DNA from: Siminovitchia thermophila
GTDB taxonomy: Bacteria; Bacillota; Bacilli; Bacillales; Bacillaceae_C
Direction: 5' to 3'
NCBI RefSeq assembly: GCF_016909185.1
Contig: NZ_JAFBFH010000013.1
Location: forward strand, 57,650 to 121,649
DNA length: 64,000 nt
Position numbers and translations under genes: made by a program. This document shows positions 47,758 to 56,465 of this stretch, in pieces (position 1 is the first letter of the stretch; each line of letters begins with the position of its first letter). The notes below the pieces were generated by a model that did no database searches, had not been told where the DNA came from, and saw nothing but the letters and a program-made list of their open reading frames with translations.

Positions 47758-48786
47758 TTATGATTCAACAATATTGATATACATCTCCTCTGCTGGAGGA
47801 GCTTTTTCCACATAATCCGTATCTTCCAGCCACTGGATGACTTCATTCCATAAATCTTCCGACTGACTTCCAAACGCTTCGTTTTCCTTTTCCATTTTTG
47901 GAAGCAAAATATTCAAGCTTTCCTGTTCTACTTCTTTGTTGAGAGGAAAGTTTTCATCGTCCTGATTGTTTAATAAAATTTCCAGCGCTTCTTCCGGGTT
48001 TTCTTTCATAAACTCATACCCTTTTGAAGCTGCCTTCCAAAAAGAACGGATTGAATCTTCTTTTTCTTTCCATGTATCATCATTTGTGACAAACACCAGC
48101 TCGTAGTAACTTGGAACACCATAATCTACTGGATTAAAATGCTCCGTTTCTACTCCTTGGTTGGCAAGCATAGGGACTTCATGATTGATAAAAGCACCGG
48201 TAACCGCATCCACCCGCTTTGTCGCAATCGCCGCATTCAGCTCAAAACCGACGTCCGTCATCTTCACCTTGCTCATATCTCCGCCATCAGACTCCACGAT
48301 TGTTTGTACGAGCGGTTCATTATGCGGCGTTCCCGGCCAGCCGACTGTTCTTCCTTCCAAATCTTTCGGTCTCTTTATATCACTGTCTTTCAAATAAATA
48401 ATATGATTGAGCGGACTTCTGACAATCGCAGCGACCGATTTTACCTGTACCCCATCAGCCCTTGCCGTTATCACATCAGATTGATAACCGATGCCAAGTT
48501 CAATATCTCCTGTAGCTGCCAGATTAATAGGGTCCGTTGGATTGGCAGGAAAACGGATGTTCACATCCAGTCCTTCCTCTTCAAAAAAACCTTTTTCCTT
48601 TGCAGCATATAAATAACTATGGACGGCGTTGGGATACCAGTCCAGCATAATGTCAAAAGATTGTAATTCTTTATCCGTTTCCTTCGTTTTATCTGGGCTG
48701 GAAGCAGTTTCCCCCTGTTCTCCCCCACATGCCGAAAGCAGCATTACAGCGAATAATGCGCAATAGAATACAATTCTCTTTCTCAT
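47758..48786 (-). CDS. thiY: ThiY, HMP-precursor-binding lipoprotein
   Basis: 342 residues with lipobox LLSACGG (Cys about 20). NMT1/THI5-like fold: IMLDWYPNAVHSYLYAAKEKGFF, LGIGYQSDVITARADGVQV, GWPGTPHNEP. Binds formylaminopyrimidine-type thiamine breakdown products outside the cell. ATG 48786 is chosen because GGAG lies 9 nt upstream and it overlaps the thiX stop (ATGA). Last gene of thiZ-thiX-thiY under the TPP switch at 50466. Confidence 0.9.
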   Translation of the reverse strand: MRKRIVFYCALFAVMLLSACGGEQGETASSPDKTKETDKELQSFDIMLDWYPNAVHSYLYAAKEKGFFEEEGLDVNIRFPANPTDPINLAATGDIELGIGYQSDVITARADGVQVKSVAAIVRSPLNHIIYLKDSDIKRPKDLEGRTVGWPGTPHNEPLVQTIVESDGGDMSKVKMTDVGFELNAAIATKRVDAVTGAFINHEVPMLANQGVETEHFNPVDYGVPSYYELVFVTNDDTWKEKEDSIRSFWKAASKGYEFMKENPEEALEILLNNQDDENFPLNKEVEQESLNILLPKMEKENEAFGSQSEDLWNEVIQWLEDTDYVEKAPPAEEMYINIVES

Positions 48787-49535
48787 TTTATATTTCTCCA
48801 TTTCATCGTTATTTTTTCAAGCCAAGCGACAAGCAAAAACAACATAATGCCCGTCAGCGATAAAAGAACGATTGGCGCAAACACTCCGGCTCCATCAAAT
48901 TGTGTCATCATTCTTCGACTAAAGTATCCAAGCCCCTTGTCAGCTCCCAGCCACTCCCCGATGGCCGCTCCGATGACGCTCAATGTAACGGCTACTTTTA
49001 ATCCCGAATAGAAATGGGGTAATGCCGACGGAAGCTCCACCTTATAAAATATCTGTCGTTTTGTGGCCCCCATCGCTTGAAGTGTTTCTTTTAAGTGAAT
49101 ATCGGCCGACCGCAGCCCGTCAAACGTATTAACCGTAATCGGAAAAAAAGTGATGAGCACGGTCACAACGATTTTGCTCCAAAGGGAATAGCCAAACCAA
49201 AGGACGAATATCGGCGCAAGCGCAATAATGGGTATCGTTTGCGAAGCGATAAGCAAAGGGAAAAACGCCTTCCTTACAATATCACTCTTATGCATCCAGA
49301 TGGATAAGCCGACACCAAACACCAGTGACAATAAGAGGCCAATCAGCATGATCAGACTTGTGGACGGCAAATGTCCAACAAAAAGAACGCTTCTGAGTTC
49401 CCACAGTCTGTCCACAATTTGTAAAGGTGATGGCAGGATAAAAGGCTTTCCATATAAGCGGGCGCCAATCTCCCATACAACTAAAAGCAATAATACGAGC
49501 AGGATCGATAAGCCGTATTTTTTTAAAAAAGTCAT
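48783..49535 (-). CDS. thiX: ThiX, ABC transporter permease
   Basis: 250 residues, six membrane helices, BPD_transp_1 motif EAA-x3-G-x9-I-x-LP visible as LKETLQAMGATKRQIFYKVELPSALPHFYSGLKV. Partner of ThiY and ThiZ; overlaps both genes by 4 bp. Confidence 0.92.
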   Translation of the reverse strand: MTFLKKYGLSILLVLLLLVVWEIGARLYGKPFILPSPLQIVDRLWELRSVLFVGHLPSTSLIMLIGLLLSLVFGVGLSIWMHKSDIVRKAFFPLLIASQTIPIIALAPIFVLWFGYSLWSKIVVTVLITFFPITVNTFDGLRSADIHLKETLQAMGATKRQIFYKVELPSALPHFYSGLKVAVTLSVIGAAIGEWLGADKGLGYFSRRMMTQFDGAGVFAPIVLLSLTGIMLFLLVAWLEKITMKWRNIK

Positions 49536-50296
49536 AACGTCACCAATTTTCTTAAATCAAGCAATAATTTTTCTTTTAATTCGGTGAAAGCAGGATCTTT
49601 TAAATCCTCGACCATCCTCGGCCTGTCAAGCGGAACCAGAATTTCTTCCAAATGACTTACCGGCTTTTCGCTGAATAATAGTACGCGGTCGGAAAGAAAC
49701 AGCGCTTCCTCAACATCATGAGTAATAAACAAAATGGTTCTCCCCGATTCAGCCCATTGATCAAGCAGCCATTCATGCATGACCGTTTTTGTAACGGCAT
49801 CAAGTGCGCTGAATGGCTCGTCAAGTAGTAATAAGTCAGACCCGCCCAACAAGGCACGCAGAAACGAAACACGCTGCCGCATCCCTCCGGACAATTCATC
49901 GGGATAGCGATGCTCAACATCCTTCAAACCAAATGCTTCCAGCTTTTTAATGACCTCGGGCCACACTTCTTTTTTGCTGAACCCTTTTAATATAAGTGGC
50001 AAGGCGGCATTATCAACGACTGAAAGCCATGGGAGCAGCCCATCCTTTTGAGACATATATCCGACGTGCCCTTGCCTGTCGGCAAGCTCCTTTCCATTCA
50101 CCAAAATGCGTCCGCTGTTTTGCTTCTCAAGCCCTGATACAAGTCGGAACAGTGTACTTTTCCCCGCACCGCTTGGACCAACAACACTTACAAACTCGCC
50201 TTTTTTCACTGAAAAGCTGACATCTTGAAGTACAGCCTGGTGTACATTCGAGTCATAAGCAAAAGATACTTGTTGAAAAACAAGAGCTTCACCCAT
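49532..50296 (-). CDS. thiZ: ThiZ, ABC transporter ATPase
   Basis: 254 residues from ATG 50296 behind AAAGGAG; the frame is open further upstream only across the riboswitch terminator. Walker A VVGPSGAGKSTLF, Q-loop GYMSQKDGLLPW, signature LSGGMRQRVSFLRAL, Walker B LLLLDEPFSALD, H-loop FITHDVEEALF. Energises uptake of the pyrimidine precursor of thiamine. Confidence 0.93.
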   Translation of the reverse strand: MGEALVFQQVSFAYDSNVHQAVLQDVSFSVKKGEFVSVVGPSGAGKSTLFRLVSGLEKQNSGRILVNGKELADRQGHVGYMSQKDGLLPWLSVVDNAALPLILKGFSKKEVWPEVIKKLEAFGLKDVEHRYPDELSGGMRQRVSFLRALLGGSDLLLLDEPFSALDAVTKTVMHEWLLDQWAESGRTILFITHDVEEALFLSDRVLLFSEKPVSHLEEILVPLDRPRMVEDLKDPAFTELKEKLLLDLRKLVTL

Positions 50297-50374
50297 CTTA
50301 AAAACTCCTTTCTTGAAATGGTTGCTTATGAGCCCTCCTTTCTTTTTTTTCGAGAAATACAAGGCACCATGCAT

Positions 50375-50410
50375 GAAAAAAGAGCCCTTCTTAAAAAGAA
50401 GTGGCTCTGA
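50375..50410 (-). terminator. Expression-platform terminator of the thiZXY TPP riboswitch
   Basis: AGAGCC…CTTCTT / AAGAAG…GGCTCT stem followed by TTTTTTC on the minus strand. Confidence 0.85.
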
Positions 50411-50465
50411 CCCATCTAATAAAAGGCATGCGTAAACAAACATGAGAATATGAATACGCATCTTC

Positions 50466-50545
50466 TCCACTTCCCTGCGCTAGCATTACCTAGATCAGGT
50501 TAAAAGGGTTGAGGAAATCCTCTCTCAGCTTTTGGCACCCCTAGT
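50466..50545 (-). promoter_or_regulatory. TPP riboswitch aptamer upstream of thiZXY
   Basis: Minus strand contains CTAGGGGTGCC, GCTGAGAGAGG, CCCTTTTAACCTGATCTAG and GCGCAGGGAAGTGG, the conserved Thi-box order. Confidence 0.94.
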
Positions 50546-50679
50546 GTTTCCCGTATGTAATTAACATTCCTGCCCCTATATATATATCCTATTTATTCAA
50601 AAAAAGCAAATAGAGTTTGCAAGAAAAAAGGCGTAGTTGATGGTATGATAAATGTAAATGCAAAGGAGGAGAGAATATC

Positions 50680-51120
50680 GTGAGATTAACCGTATATTTG
50701 GCTGGAGAAATCCACAGCACATGGCGCGAGGAAATCAAAGAAAAAGCACAAGCCCTCAAGCTGCCGATCGACTTTGTCGGGCCAATGGAAGATCATGACC
50801 GCTCAGACGCCATTGGTGAAGAAATTCTTGGAGAGCAGCCCAATGCCATCTACCGGGACGCGGCAGCTTCCAGCTTTAACAATCTAAGAACACAAGTCCT
50901 CATGCACAAATCAGACCTCGTTATTGCCCTGTTTGGAGAGAAGTACAAGCAGTGGAATACGGCCATGGACGCGAGCGCTGCCGTCGCATTGGGAAAACCG
51001 CTCATCTTAATCCGTCCGGAAAATCTCCACCATCCGTTAAAAGAGTTGTCCCGAAAAGCTAACGCAACAGTGGAAACAGTGAACCAAGCAATAAAAGCGC
51101 TCTCATATATTATTGAATAG
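50680..51120 (+). CDS. ytoQ: YtoQ-family protein
   Basis: 146 residues from GTG 50680 behind AAAGGAGGAG. Nucleoside 2-deoxyribosyltransferase-like fold: VYLAGEIHSTWREEI, VGPMEDHDRSD, DLVIALFGEKYKQWNTAMDASAAVALGKPLILI. Enzyme activity not established. Order ytoQ–ytoP matches B. subtilis. Confidence 0.9.
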   Translation: MRLTVYLAGEIHSTWREEIKEKAQALKLPIDFVGPMEDHDRSDAIGEEILGEQPNAIYRDAAASSFNNLRTQVLMHKSDLVIALFGEKYKQWNTAMDASAAVALGKPLILIRPENLHHPLKELSRKANATVETVNQAIKALSYIIE

Positions 51121-51286
51121 GTCCCTATCACCTGAAATTTGTTGAATAGAACCGATAGCAAATAGACAATAGAAATGAGAATACAAACGGTTGTCCACAT
51201 TGTACTTATCCTTAGGACATGGACATAATTAACGGAAAATATGAAACGCGCAGGGAGCAGTTACAAACTGTGTCCCGCGCGTTTCT

Positions 51287-51811
51287 CTACTTCTTGACGT
51301 AATGTTTCTTTTCTCTTTGCCCGATCAGCAGCTTTATAATATGTTTGAACATTTCAGCCCGTTCAATTCGCCCATTCGTGAAAATGCCGATTGCTCCTTC
51401 ATTGGAACTGATCCCACTCCGTTTGCTATAATCGTCCATCACGGGCCCCAACTCTTCTCCCATGCGCAGGCGACCCGCAATTTCCTCCGGCAGCAAAATT
51501 CGGGCTCCTCCAGCAAGCAGCGGCTTTTTTCCTTTTTCAGCCAATGCTCCCCAATTGCACAAAAATAACCCAAAAGTAGCTTCCGTAACACCGCCTTCCA
51601 AGCCAATTGCCACATCAGCTTTACTATTTTCCAAACAAAATTCGGCACGATGGATGGCCCCGTGTATCGTTTCTTCATCGGAAAAAGGCATGGCACTTAC
51701 ATGCGATGGCGCATCGACCGGCACAATTTCGGCTTCTATTTCCAGTTCTTGAAAAGCTCTCTGTACAGCTTTTAATTTCGCCTTGTTTTGTGAGCCAACA
51801 GCAACAATCAT
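51287..51811 (-). CDS. Inosine/xanthosine triphosphatase (DUF84 family)
   Basis: 174 residues. Starts VAVGSQNKAKLKAVQRAF, with SHVSAMPFSDEETIHGAIHRA and ADVAIGLEGGVTE, the conserved Asp/Glu metal-binding residues of the YjjX/DUF84 family that hydrolyses non-canonical purine triphosphates (ITP, XTP). RBS TAGGAG before ATG. 38 bp after ytoP and likely co-transcribed. Confidence 0.88.
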   Translation of the reverse strand: MIVAVGSQNKAKLKAVQRAFQELEIEAEIVPVDAPSHVSAMPFSDEETIHGAIHRAEFCLENSKADVAIGLEGGVTEATFGLFLCNWGALAEKGKKPLLAGGARILLPEEIAGRLRMGEELGPVMDDYSKRSGISSNEGAIGIFTNGRIERAEMFKHIIKLLIGQREKKHYVKK

Positions 51812-51849
51812 AAAGCCACTCCTACTCTACTGATCTTTTCTAAATGCGA

Positions 51850-52920
51850 TTATTGTTGTCGAATCGTCTTCACTGCCGACCAATCACTTGCTTTTACAAG
51901 ACGAACGAGCAGTTCTTTCGCCGCCGCATAGTCATCAACATGAACGATCGACGCATGTGTGTGGATATAACGTGCGCAAATCCCGATCACCGCACTAGGC
52001 ACCCCTTCGTTGGAAGTATGTACACGGCCCGCATCTGTTCCTCCCGGGGAGACAAAATATTGGTACGGAATGTCATGTGTTTCGGCCATGTCCAAAACAA
52101 ACTCCCTCATCCCTTTAAGCATAACCATTGAGCGGTCAAAAATTCTAAGCAATGCCCCTTTTCCAATGTGGCCGAATTCTTTCTCATCTCCCGTCATGTC
52201 GTTGGCCGGACTCGCGTCAAGTGCAAAGAAGAGATCAGGCTTAATCATATTCGCGCTTGATGCCGCGCCACGAAGACCAACTTCTTCCTGAACCGTAGCA
52301 CCGGAGTAGACAATATTTGGCAGTTTTTCATTTTGCAGTTCTTTTAACAGCTCGATGGCCAGCCCGCATCCGTAACGATTATCCCACGCCTTGGCCATCA
52401 CTTTCTTCGAGTTGGCCAGCGGCATAAATGGACAGACTGGAATAACTTGTTGTCCCGGTTTAATCCCTATCTTTTCGGCATCCTCACGATCATCCGCCCC
52501 AATGTCAATGATCATATTTTTGATCTCCATTGGTTTTTTCCTTTGTTCCTCGGTAAGCAAGTGCGGCGGAATAGACCCGATAACTCCCATTACCGGCCCG
52601 TCGTCAGTGATGACCCGAACCCGCTGGGCAAGCATTGCCTGATTCCACCACCCACCCAGAGGCTGAAAACGGATCATCCCGTTTTTTGTAATTTGTGTCA
52701 CCATAAAGCCAACTTCATCCATATGACCCGCGACCATTATGTTAGGACCCGATTTGTCGCCGGTTTTGATCCCAAAAATACTGCCCAGCCTGTCTTGTAC
52801 TACCTCATCAGCATATTTCTCAAGCTGTTTGCGCATAAATTCCCTGACTTGGTGCTCATTTCCCGGTGCGCCCGGAAGCTCCGTCAGCGTTTGAAAAAGA
52901 GCGAGTGTATCTTTCTCCAA
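51850..52920 (-). CDS. ytoP: YtoP, M42-family metallo-aminopeptidase
   Basis: 356 residues from TTG 52920 behind AAAGGGG. Zinc ligands in [27 protein letters not shown] (bridging Asp), [12 protein letters not shown] (catalytic Glu pair) and DASPANDM, with final His in [13 protein letters not shown]. Tetrahedral TET-type aminopeptidase trimming peptides in the cytoplasm. Confidence 0.93.
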   Translation of the reverse strand: MEKDTLALFQTLTELPGAPGNEHQVREFMRKQLEKYADEVVQDRLGSIFGIKTGDKSGPNIMVAGHMDEVGFMVTQITKNGMIRFQPLGGWWNQAMLAQRVRVITDDGPVMGVIGSIPPHLLTEEQRKKPMEIKNMIIDIGADDREDAEKIGIKPGQQVIPVCPFMPLANSKKVMAKAWDNRYGCGLAIELLKELQNEKLPNIVYSGATVQEEVGLRGAASSANMIKPDLFFALDASPANDMTGDEKEFGHIGKGALLRIFDRSMVMLKGMREFVLDMAETHDIPYQYFVSPGGTDAGRVHTSNEGVPSAVIGICARYIHTHASIVHVDDYAAAKELLVRLVKASDWSAVKTIRQQ

Positions 52921-53062
52921 TTCTTCAACCCCTTTTCGGATATTTATTTCATTTTACCATTAAATCGTTTTTGTCAGAAATAGGAATCCTGTGATTTATG
53001 GTCGAACTGCCTGTCTTCTTCCTGTATACTTAATGTATGGTGATATTTTGGAGGTGCAGAAT

Positions 53063-53380
53063 ATGAACTGGAAAACATTTGTACTTGGAGCTGGCGCCGG
53101 GGTCATTGCGGGCTATTTTGCAAGTGAAGCCGTAAGAAAAAATTGTCTTGTACCAGAAGGAAAAGTATTGGCAGATGTGAAAAACGCTTTTAAACAAACA
53201 GGTGAAGTGGACGGATCATGGATTAAGTTTAAACCAGAAGAGTTTGAAAAACACGGAATTAAAACAAAGGTGTACCGCGGCGGCGTTTCCCATAAGCAAA
53301 ATGGGAATTCACAACAGTTTGAGTTCATCGCTGACGCGTACACTGGAAGTGTTATAGACGTATACCCGGTATCACATTAA
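53063..53380 (+). CDS. ytzB: YtzB, PepSY-domain protein
   Basis: 105 residues from ATG 53063 behind GGAGGTG. An N-terminal hydrophobic helix (TFVLGAGAGVIAGYFASEA) precedes a PepSY-like domain (VDGSWIKFKPEEFEKHGIKTKVYRGGV…YTGSVIDVYPV). Probably membrane-attached with an extracytoplasmic inhibitory-type domain. Divergent from ytoP as in B. subtilis. Confidence 0.88.
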   Translation: MNWKTFVLGAGAGVIAGYFASEAVRKNCLVPEGKVLADVKNAFKQTGEVDGSWIKFKPEEFEKHGIKTKVYRGGVSHKQNGNSQQFEFIADAYTGSVIDVYPVSH

Positions 53381-53403
53381 GAACTACATATTCATAGTCG
53401 AAA

Positions 53404-53457
53404 AAAGGGATGGACAGCGAAAAAAATGTTTCGTTGATCCATCCTTTTATTTAAGCA
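53404..53457 (+). terminator. Terminator of ytzB
   Basis: AAGGGATGGA…TCCATCCTTT stem with further pairing in the arms, then TATTT. Confidence 0.7.
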
Positions 53458-53911
53458 CACGCTTCCCGGGAAAATATGATGAGAGCTGGAAAGCAGGTGG
53501 CTGAAAAATGGGCGAAACGGGACTCACCCGTTAAAAATATTCCTCCCTCAATATATGGTCAGGTTTCCTCTTTGAAGTTGGACTGTCGACATTTATTGTG
53601 AGACTGTATTTCACCAGCTTTTTGCATTGACATCATTTTTACGATCATAATGATGCACCAATTGGGGCCTTCGCCGGCGATGCAATACATCTCATCATTA
53701 TAAATGAGAGATGTTTGCCCCTTCATTTTTGGGAGGGGGAGTTATATCCACTTTGCCGGATTATAGGGTTTTTGGCATCCAACTTTACAACATTTTTCCA
53801 AGTCTGCCCTGAATGAATGTTCGGTAAACATACTTTCGTAATTTGGTTCAATATATGGAATTTACACCAAAAATACGGAAAACATCCACAAATAATTTTC
53901 GTTATTAATTA
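53458..53911. other. Intergenic region before the AT-rich island
   Basis: A plus-strand 40-codon frame from about 53478 (ATGATGAGAGCTGG…) has no good ribosome binding site. The rest is AT-rich with one weak inverted repeat (CATCTCATCATTATAAATGAGAGATG). No gene supported. Confidence 0.4.
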
Positions 53912-53946
53912 AAGCCGATTTTTCCTATGTCAAAAATTCTCGGCTT
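53912..53946 (-). terminator. Terminator of the putative peptide operon
   Basis: AAGCCGA/TCGGCTT stem with A/T-rich inner arms, directly after the MFS stop, with TTTAATTAAT following on the minus strand. Confidence 0.6.
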
Positions 53947-55188
53947 CTACAATTTTTTATTCCAGTTATGATGAAAAGTAATATTTTCTCTCCTATTCTT
54001 GGTGTGCTCTTTTCTAAAATAGAGAACTGTGACTGTTAACAATAGAAAAAGGGAAAGAAATCCAAATGTAATGACGACCTTTTCAAACCCTATCATATCG
54101 AGTAATAAACCTATGGACACCATTGATATTTGTAATAATGTTCTATCAATCATAGATTTAAACGAAAAAAAACGCCCATGGAACTCATTATCAATCGTTT
54201 CTTGGCTTAGAGTATTAAAAACAGGATTAAAGATCCCATAAGAAAAACCAAATAATACAAAAGCGATAATTGGAAATAACAAAATATTAGAAAATGAAAG
54301 TAAAAACTGAACGATTACGATAAAAAAACTAGTAACCAACAAACTATAAATACGGGTTTTATGATTAATTTTCTTACTTATAAAAGTGCTGGAAAGGATG
54401 AGAGAAATGCCTTCAACAGCGTATAATACACCTTTAATAGAAGGATTGTTTTGAATAGAACTAATTTCAACTATAAATAAATTAAAACCCGCAATAAAAA
54501 TGGTAGGAATTATAGATAAAAGTAGCATCATTTTAATATCAAATCTTTTTGATATTACTGAAAATACTTCTTTGAATTCAACCTTTTTCTTTTTCTCCCT
54601 TATAAAGCCAGCATCTTCAATTTTTAATAAAAATGTGATCATGAAAACAAATAAGAAAGCTCCAAATGAAATAGCATAGAGTAAATATAATGAAGCAACA
54701 GTTAATAATAATCCACCCATAGTTGCTCCAAAAATTCTTGATAGAGTTACAATATTCAAATTCAATGAATTCGCTATAATCAGCTCTTTTTCTTCAGTGA
54801 TTTCAACTATAATAGCTTGTAATGCGGGTTCAAAAAATGAAGCTGAACAGCTTACACCAATACTATAGGCCAACATCCACCAAACGGATTCCGTCATTAA
54901 CGCAATAAACATAAATCCAACAGAAATCATTCTCAATATACCGACTGTTAATAAAATATGTTTTTTGGCTACACCATCTATTAATCTGCCAGCATAAGGA
55001 CCAATTATTACGCTAAATACACTGCCTGCCACCAAAAATATAGATTGTAAAAGATGTGATTCCACATTTTTTTGTAAAAATTGTAGATTCCCAATCAGTC
55101 CAATCCATAATGCTAATTGAAATAGTAATTGACTCGTCAGTACTATTACTAAATTGCTGTTGTTAAGTATTGTTTTTTTAAATTTCAT
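53947..55188 (-). CDS. MFS exporter of the putative modified-peptide operon
   Basis: 413 residues with 12 membrane helices. Major-facilitator loop signatures YAGRLIDGVAKKHILLTVG and FGYGIFNPVF-like FGFSYGIFNPVFNTLS; overall closest in style to the MFS_3/EntS-MefA drug and siderophore exporters. ATG follows GGAG and overlaps the dehydrogenase gene by 11 bp, so the two are translated together. Likely exports the mature product or gives self-protection. Very A/T-rich codon use compared with the ytp/yto genes. Confidence 0.85.
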   Translation of the reverse strand: MKFKKTILNNSNLVIVLTSQLLFQLALWIGLIGNLQFLQKNVESHLLQSIFLVAGSVFSVIIGPYAGRLIDGVAKKHILLTVGILRMISVGFMFIALMTESVWWMLAYSIGVSCSASFFEPALQAIIVEITEEKELIIANSLNLNIVTLSRIFGATMGGLLLTVASLYLLYAISFGAFLFVFMITFLLKIEDAGFIREKKKKVEFKEVFSVISKRFDIKMMLLLSIIPTIFIAGFNLFIVEISSIQNNPSIKGVLYAVEGISLILSSTFISKKINHKTRIYSLLVTSFFIVIVQFLLSFSNILLFPIIAFVLFGFSYGIFNPVFNTLSQETIDNEFHGRFFSFKSMIDRTLLQISMVSIGLLLDMIGFEKVVITFGFLSLFLLLTVTVLYFRKEHTKNRRENITFHHNWNKKL

Positions 55189-56305
55189 TACTTAACTCCT
55201 TCACAAACCTTAAATCCCGTCCCATTTCTAGAGATTCATTTGATCTATATCCAATTCCTGAAACTCCTAGTACAATTTCTTGATCAAAATTGATTTTTAG
55301 TTCTTCTTCGACATATTGATCATTTAAGTGACCTGAAAAAAAGCATCCCAGCCCCAACCAATTTGCTACTAGAAAACAGGTTTGACTTAAATGTCCCATG
55401 TCCATCATTAGCACTCTATATGTTCTAGGACTTTGATATTTCCACATAGATCGTTCAACACAAGCTGTATAAAAAAATAATACAGAAGCACGTTTAACAT
55501 AATTCTGTCCCGCAACCATATCAACAACTTTATCAATCATATCATGTTTATGTATAACTTCGAGTTCGTGATTTTCTACTGAGTAATGATATAGCCCGTT
55601 TTCTAAACCATTAACATTTAATATGACTGGATAAACTTCAATTGGGTGTCTACATCCTCCTGAAGGGCTAGTCTTAAAAAGAAGGTTATCTATTCCAATC
55701 TCATATTTGCAACTCTGTGCTCCATAAGTTAGATATAACATGGTAGAAAGGTTATTTAAAGTAATAGGTTCCTCATTAAAAGAACGTACTGTTTGACGAC
55801 CAAGTAACGTTTCTAAAAATCCCGCTTCTCTTTTGTAAGAAGGCAACGGCAATTTGATTTTTTCTGCTCCATCTATATTTTTATAGATACTAGGTGGATT
55901 CTCTTTTTTCCTTTTAACACTTAATCGTTTATATTGGTCATTTATATCAGTATATTGATCTTTATGTAAAAGCCGAGTATTATAATGAAAATATTTGCAA
56001 GAAAAACCCCAGTTTTCCCAAAACTCCAGTTCTTTTTCCTGTTTATGTTCTTCGGAATCTCTTTTAATTAAAATTTTTGACTCTTTTAACTGAAAAAGAG
56101 CATCTTTCAAAAATTCTTCGGAAAAATTGTTTGTATGATTTAATAAAGTAAAAATTTCATTTTCCTCTTTCCACTTAGAAAACAATTCAAGAATAGGATA
56201 GATTGAAAAATCTAGGCTTCTTTGCTGATGATGTATAAAATCATCACTAATAAAATGCCCGTTTTTCCAAAAAAAGGCCATATTACTGTTAACCTTTAGT
56301 AACAT
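55178..56305 (-). CDS. SagB-type FMN-dependent dehydrogenase with N-terminal winged-helix-like domain
   Basis: 375 residues from ATG 56305, 6 nt after AGGAGG (the ATG two codons earlier touches that site). The C-terminal nitroreductase-type domain (about 165-370) has RQTVRSFNEEPI, TSPSGGCRHPIEVYPVIL, GLYHYSVENHELEV and YRVLMMDMGHLSQTCFLVANWLGLGC, the SagB/ThcOx pattern for FMN binding. Residues about 15-85 (…PILELFSKWKEENEIFTLL…EEFLKDALFQLKESKILI) look like a winged-helix/RRE-type peptide-binding domain. Such enzymes oxidise azolines in peptide natural products, but no YcaO partner is present. Confidence 0.85.
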   Translation of the reverse strand: MLLKVNSNMAFFWKNGHFISDDFIHHQQRSLDFSIYPILELFSKWKEENEIFTLLNHTNNFSEEFLKDALFQLKESKILIKRDSEEHKQEKELEFWENWGFSCKYFHYNTRLLHKDQYTDINDQYKRLSVKRKKENPPSIYKNIDGAEKIKLPLPSYKREAGFLETLLGRQTVRSFNEEPITLNNLSTMLYLTYGAQSCKYEIGIDNLLFKTSPSGGCRHPIEVYPVILNVNGLENGLYHYSVENHELEVIHKHDMIDKVVDMVAGQNYVKRASVLFFYTACVERSMWKYQSPRTYRVLMMDMGHLSQTCFLVANWLGLGCFFSGHLNDQYVEEELKINFDQEIVLGVSGIGYRSNESLEMGRDLRFVKELSNEI

Positions 56306-56331
56306 TTCCATCCTCCTAACTTAATTAACTG

Positions 56332-56377
56332 TAAAAAGGAACCAATGGCTGGCAGAATATTGATGCCAACCATTGGT
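56332..56377 (-). terminator. Attenuator hairpin between the small peptide gene and the dehydrogenase
   Basis: ACCAATGGCTGGCA (56341-56354) pairs with TGCCAACCATTGGT (56364-56377), 13 of 14 Watson-Crick plus one G-U, loop of 9, then TCCTTTTT on the minus strand. It lies 7 bp after the small gene's stop. It should make the small transcript more abundant than the downstream enzyme mRNA, as is common after peptide precursor genes. Confidence 0.8.
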
Positions 56378-56384
56378 ATTTTGC

Positions 56385-56465
56385 TTAATTCTCAGGAGAT
56401 GTTTCACCGTACTCTGCATTGATACGTTGATCGTACTCACTTTCAAATGGTTTGAAGATAGACAA
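56385..56465 (-). CDS. Putative 26-aa RiPP precursor peptide
   Basis: TTG 56465 lies 8 nt after GGAGG in a strong GGAGGTGG site. The 26 residues start MSIFKPFESEYD and end ETSPEN. Two E-Y pairs (residues 10-11 and 18-19) are spaced by eight residues. There is no Cys; Ser/Thr occur at 2, 9, 22 and 23. An in-frame ATG at 56480 would give 31 residues, but its own upstream sequence has no binding site and the GGAGG would then be coding. Followed by a strong attenuator, the SagB-type dehydrogenase and an MFS exporter. I do not recognise the peptide family. Confidence 0.65.
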   Translation of the reverse strand: MSIFKPFESEYDQRINAEYGETSPEN

